Positions 15,090 to 18,461 of a DNA stretch of 18,461 nt are shown here, in pieces. The DNA is from Chloroflexota bacterium (lineage in GTDB: Bacteria; Chloroflexota; Limnocylindria; QHBO01): assembly GCA_005880165.1 (NCBI GenBank), contig VBJP01000057.1, positions 1-18,461 of the forward strand, given 5' to 3'. The notes beneath the pieces are model-generated. The model was not told the DNA's origin. It did not search any database and worked only from the letters and a program-made list of their open reading frames with translations. Each line of letters opens with the position of its first letter. Position 1 is the first letter of the stretch. The position numbers and the translations under genes were made by a program.

Positions 15090-16387
15090 CAATCCAACGA
15101 CGCGTGCCAGCGGGTCACGAGGTACGGCTTGAGCTGCTCGAACTCGACGGCCTGGGCCTCGATCGCGCGTTCGGCCTGCTCGGTCGTCAGCTCGAGCGTG
15201 TCGCTGATGAACCCTGCCGTACGCCCGAAATAGAGCGGCGTCAGGGCTGCGAGCAGCCGCTCGCGGTCCTGGCCGGGTCGCTGGTAGGCGACCAAGGCGT
15301 CGTACAGGCACCGCACCCACAGTTCGGAGGGAAAGTGGAATGTCGCGGGATTGTCGGTCGCCTCAAGGCTCATGACCCGATCGAGCTGCTCCGGAGCGAG
15401 GATGTCGGCCCAGGCCGGACCATGCGTCGGCCTGGCGCTGTCGAAGGCGTCCACCAGCTTGGCGTGGTTGACGGTGATCGCCTCGGGAGCCACCACCCGC
15501 TCGAATCCATACTCGGGGATGGGGTGGCTGCCACGGACCCGCAGCCAGCGCTCGGCGTAATGACCGGCCAGGCCGAAGAGGGTGCCAACCACCTGGCGAA
15601 ACATCGGTCCCAGGTCGGAAGCGGGATCCTTGGCATCGTGGATCTTCGCGCCCAGGCGCGCCTGGCAGACCGCGAACCCCTCGTTGATGGCTGAGTGCGT
15701 CATCCAGATGTCGATCCCGAAGCGCGCCGCGTACTCGTCGAAGGTGCTCAGCTCCAGGTAGCGGTTGACGAGATCGCCGCTGATGGCGAAGTCTCCGCCG
15801 ATCGGCTGACGGATACGAACGCCGTACAGCGCGCGGGTGAGGGGATAGCTGATGTTGTTCGTGATCGTCCCGTCGTACTTGTGCCGCGCGTAGAGCGGCG
15901 CCACGAAGTCGTAGCCGCCCTTGAGGATTGGGCCCGCCAGGAGCTCGACCCACTCGGGCACGATCGAGCGCAGGTCGGAGTCGACCATCACCATGGCCTT
16001 GACCTTGAGCTCGCGCGCCACCTCGAAGAGGGCGCGCACGGCAGTCCCCTTCCCGCTGACGCCCTGGTAGGTGAAGCTGACCCGCTGCAGCTTGTGGCGA
16101 GGCGAGATGAGGATGACCTTTTCGATGTAGTCCGGGCTCTCGGTGCTGACCGCAACGCGCGGTGTGTCATCCGGAGAGCCGCCATCGCTGTTGACGAGCA
16201 CCGGCTTGAGGTCGGGGAAGTACTGGACCATGCCGGCCGTGGCGGCGCGGACCACGTAGCCGATGGTCTCCGCGTTGCCGAATGAGGGAATGCCGACCAT
16301 CAGATCGGCGTTGCCGATCCTGCGGACCTCCGCCAGGCCGTTCTCGTCGAGCGCCGACTCGGGACCGGCGGTGGGGTGTGACCTCAG
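15089..16387 (-). CDS. Family 2-like glycosyltransferase, resembling mannosylglycerate synthase
   Basis: A 432-residue cytoplasmic GT-A glycosyltransferase if started at CTG 16387. Motifs: MVGIPSFGNAETIG (30-43), LVNSDGGSPDDTPR, GKGTAVRAL, the DSD metal site (136-138 in MVMVDSDLRS), QPIGGDFAISGDL and FGIDIWMTHSAI. The GGD...GID arrangement resembles mannosylglycerate synthase (GT78), and the next gene makes a glucosylglycerate precursor. It may therefore add a second sugar to a glycerate-based solute; the substrate is not shown by sequence. An AAGGAGG (16400-16394) six bases before CTG selects this start, whereas ATG 16300 has no ribosome site and would remove the first beta strand. It is the first gene of the GpgS unit and is coupled to it. 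Confidence 0.8.
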   Translation of the reverse strand: MRSHPTAGPESALDENGLAEVRRIGNADLMVGIPSFGNAETIGYVVRAATAGMVQYFPDLKPVLVNSDGGSPDDTPRVAVSTESPDYIEKVILISPRHKLQRVSFTYQGVSGKGTAVRALFEVARELKVKAMVMVDSDLRSIVPEWVELLAGPILKGGYDFVAPLYARHKYDGTITNNISYPLTRALYGVRIRQPIGGDFAISGDLVNRYLELSTFDEYAARFGIDIWMTHSAINEGFAVCQARLGAKIHDAKDPASDLGPMFRQVVGTLFGLAGHYAERWLRVRGSHPIPEYGFERVVAPEAITVNHAKLVDAFDSARPTHGPAWADILAPEQLDRVMSLEATDNPATFHFPSELWVRCLYDALVAYQRPGQDRERLLAALTPLYFGRTAGFISDTLELTTEQAERAIEAQAVEFEQLKPYLVTRWHASLD

Positions 16388-16393
16388 GGCGGA

Positions 16394-16400
16394 CCTCCTT
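16394..16400 (-). promoter_or_regulatory. Strong Shine-Dalgarno selecting a CTG start
   Basis: AAGGAGG is placed six bases before CTG (16387-16385), in frame with the glycosyltransferase. No ATG, GTG or TTG lies between it and the ATG at 16300. Confidence 0.65.
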
Positions 16401-16425
16401 GCGGCGTGTCCGGGACCGGAGGGCT

Positions 16426-16434
16426 AGCGTAGCA
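16426..16434 (-). promoter_or_regulatory. Candidate extended -10 promoter element for the glycosyltransferase-GpgS unit
   Basis: TGCTACGCT on the minus strand resembles an extended -10 box (TG plus TACGCT), 39 bases before the CTG start and downstream of the helicase stop. No convincing -35 is visible. The gap of about 100 bases otherwise holds nothing recognisable. Confidence 0.3.
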
Positions 16435-16488
16435 CGCGACCCTGCCGGCCCAGACCGATGGCGATCCTGAGGCTCGCTGACGCGCGCG

Positions 16489-18461
<1,973 letters not shown>

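Overview
This window is a high-GC bacterial chromosome segment with tightly packed genes. Many genes are translationally coupled, and GTG, TTG and probably CTG starts are used. The gene set suggests Chloroflexota or a relative such as a Limnocylindria-like lineage: DUF5317 next to a membrane HD-GYP protein, a UspA-GpgS fusion, and large cyclase-ATPase-TPR proteins. That placement is inferred from gene content; there is no rRNA or marker gene to fix it. I see no phage, insertion sequence, CRISPR array or transposase.

Left part, plus strand (1-5277): the C-terminal end of a probable aldose 1-epimerase, an NCS1-type nucleobase permease, and four bases later a 1187-residue regulator made of a double zinc ribbon, a class III nucleotidyl cyclase, an AAA-type ATPase and a TPR-like tail. 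This regulator converges with a metallo-beta-lactamase-fold gene, and the two share a CTAG at their stop codons.

Middle part, minus strand (8.5 kb down to 5.3 kb): a membrane HD-GYP c-di-GMP phosphodiesterase overlaps a DUF5317 membrane protein by GTGA. A c-di-GMP-I (GEMM-I) riboswitch follows, then two tandem paralogous single-helix microproteins of 29 and 34 residues and a 12-bp hairpin. The riboswitch and microproteins were not expected from ordinary gene calling. With the phosphodiesterase they look like a compact c-di-GMP enzyme, sensor and output cassette, and this is the most interesting part of the window.

Right part, minus strand (18461 down to 8956): a DEAD-box helicase with a C-terminal ATP-dependent DNA ligase-like domain that has lost its catalytic lysine; a glycosyltransferase that probably starts at CTG; a double-UspA/glucosyl-3-phosphoglycerate synthase fusion; glycerate kinase; endonuclease III; tRNA-Thr(CGT); and a second class III cyclase gene broken by a frameshift and a small deletion. 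The glycosyltransferase, GpgS and glycerate kinase genes form one coupled unit. They probably make and recycle glucosylglycerate-type compatible solutes or a glycolipid precursor.
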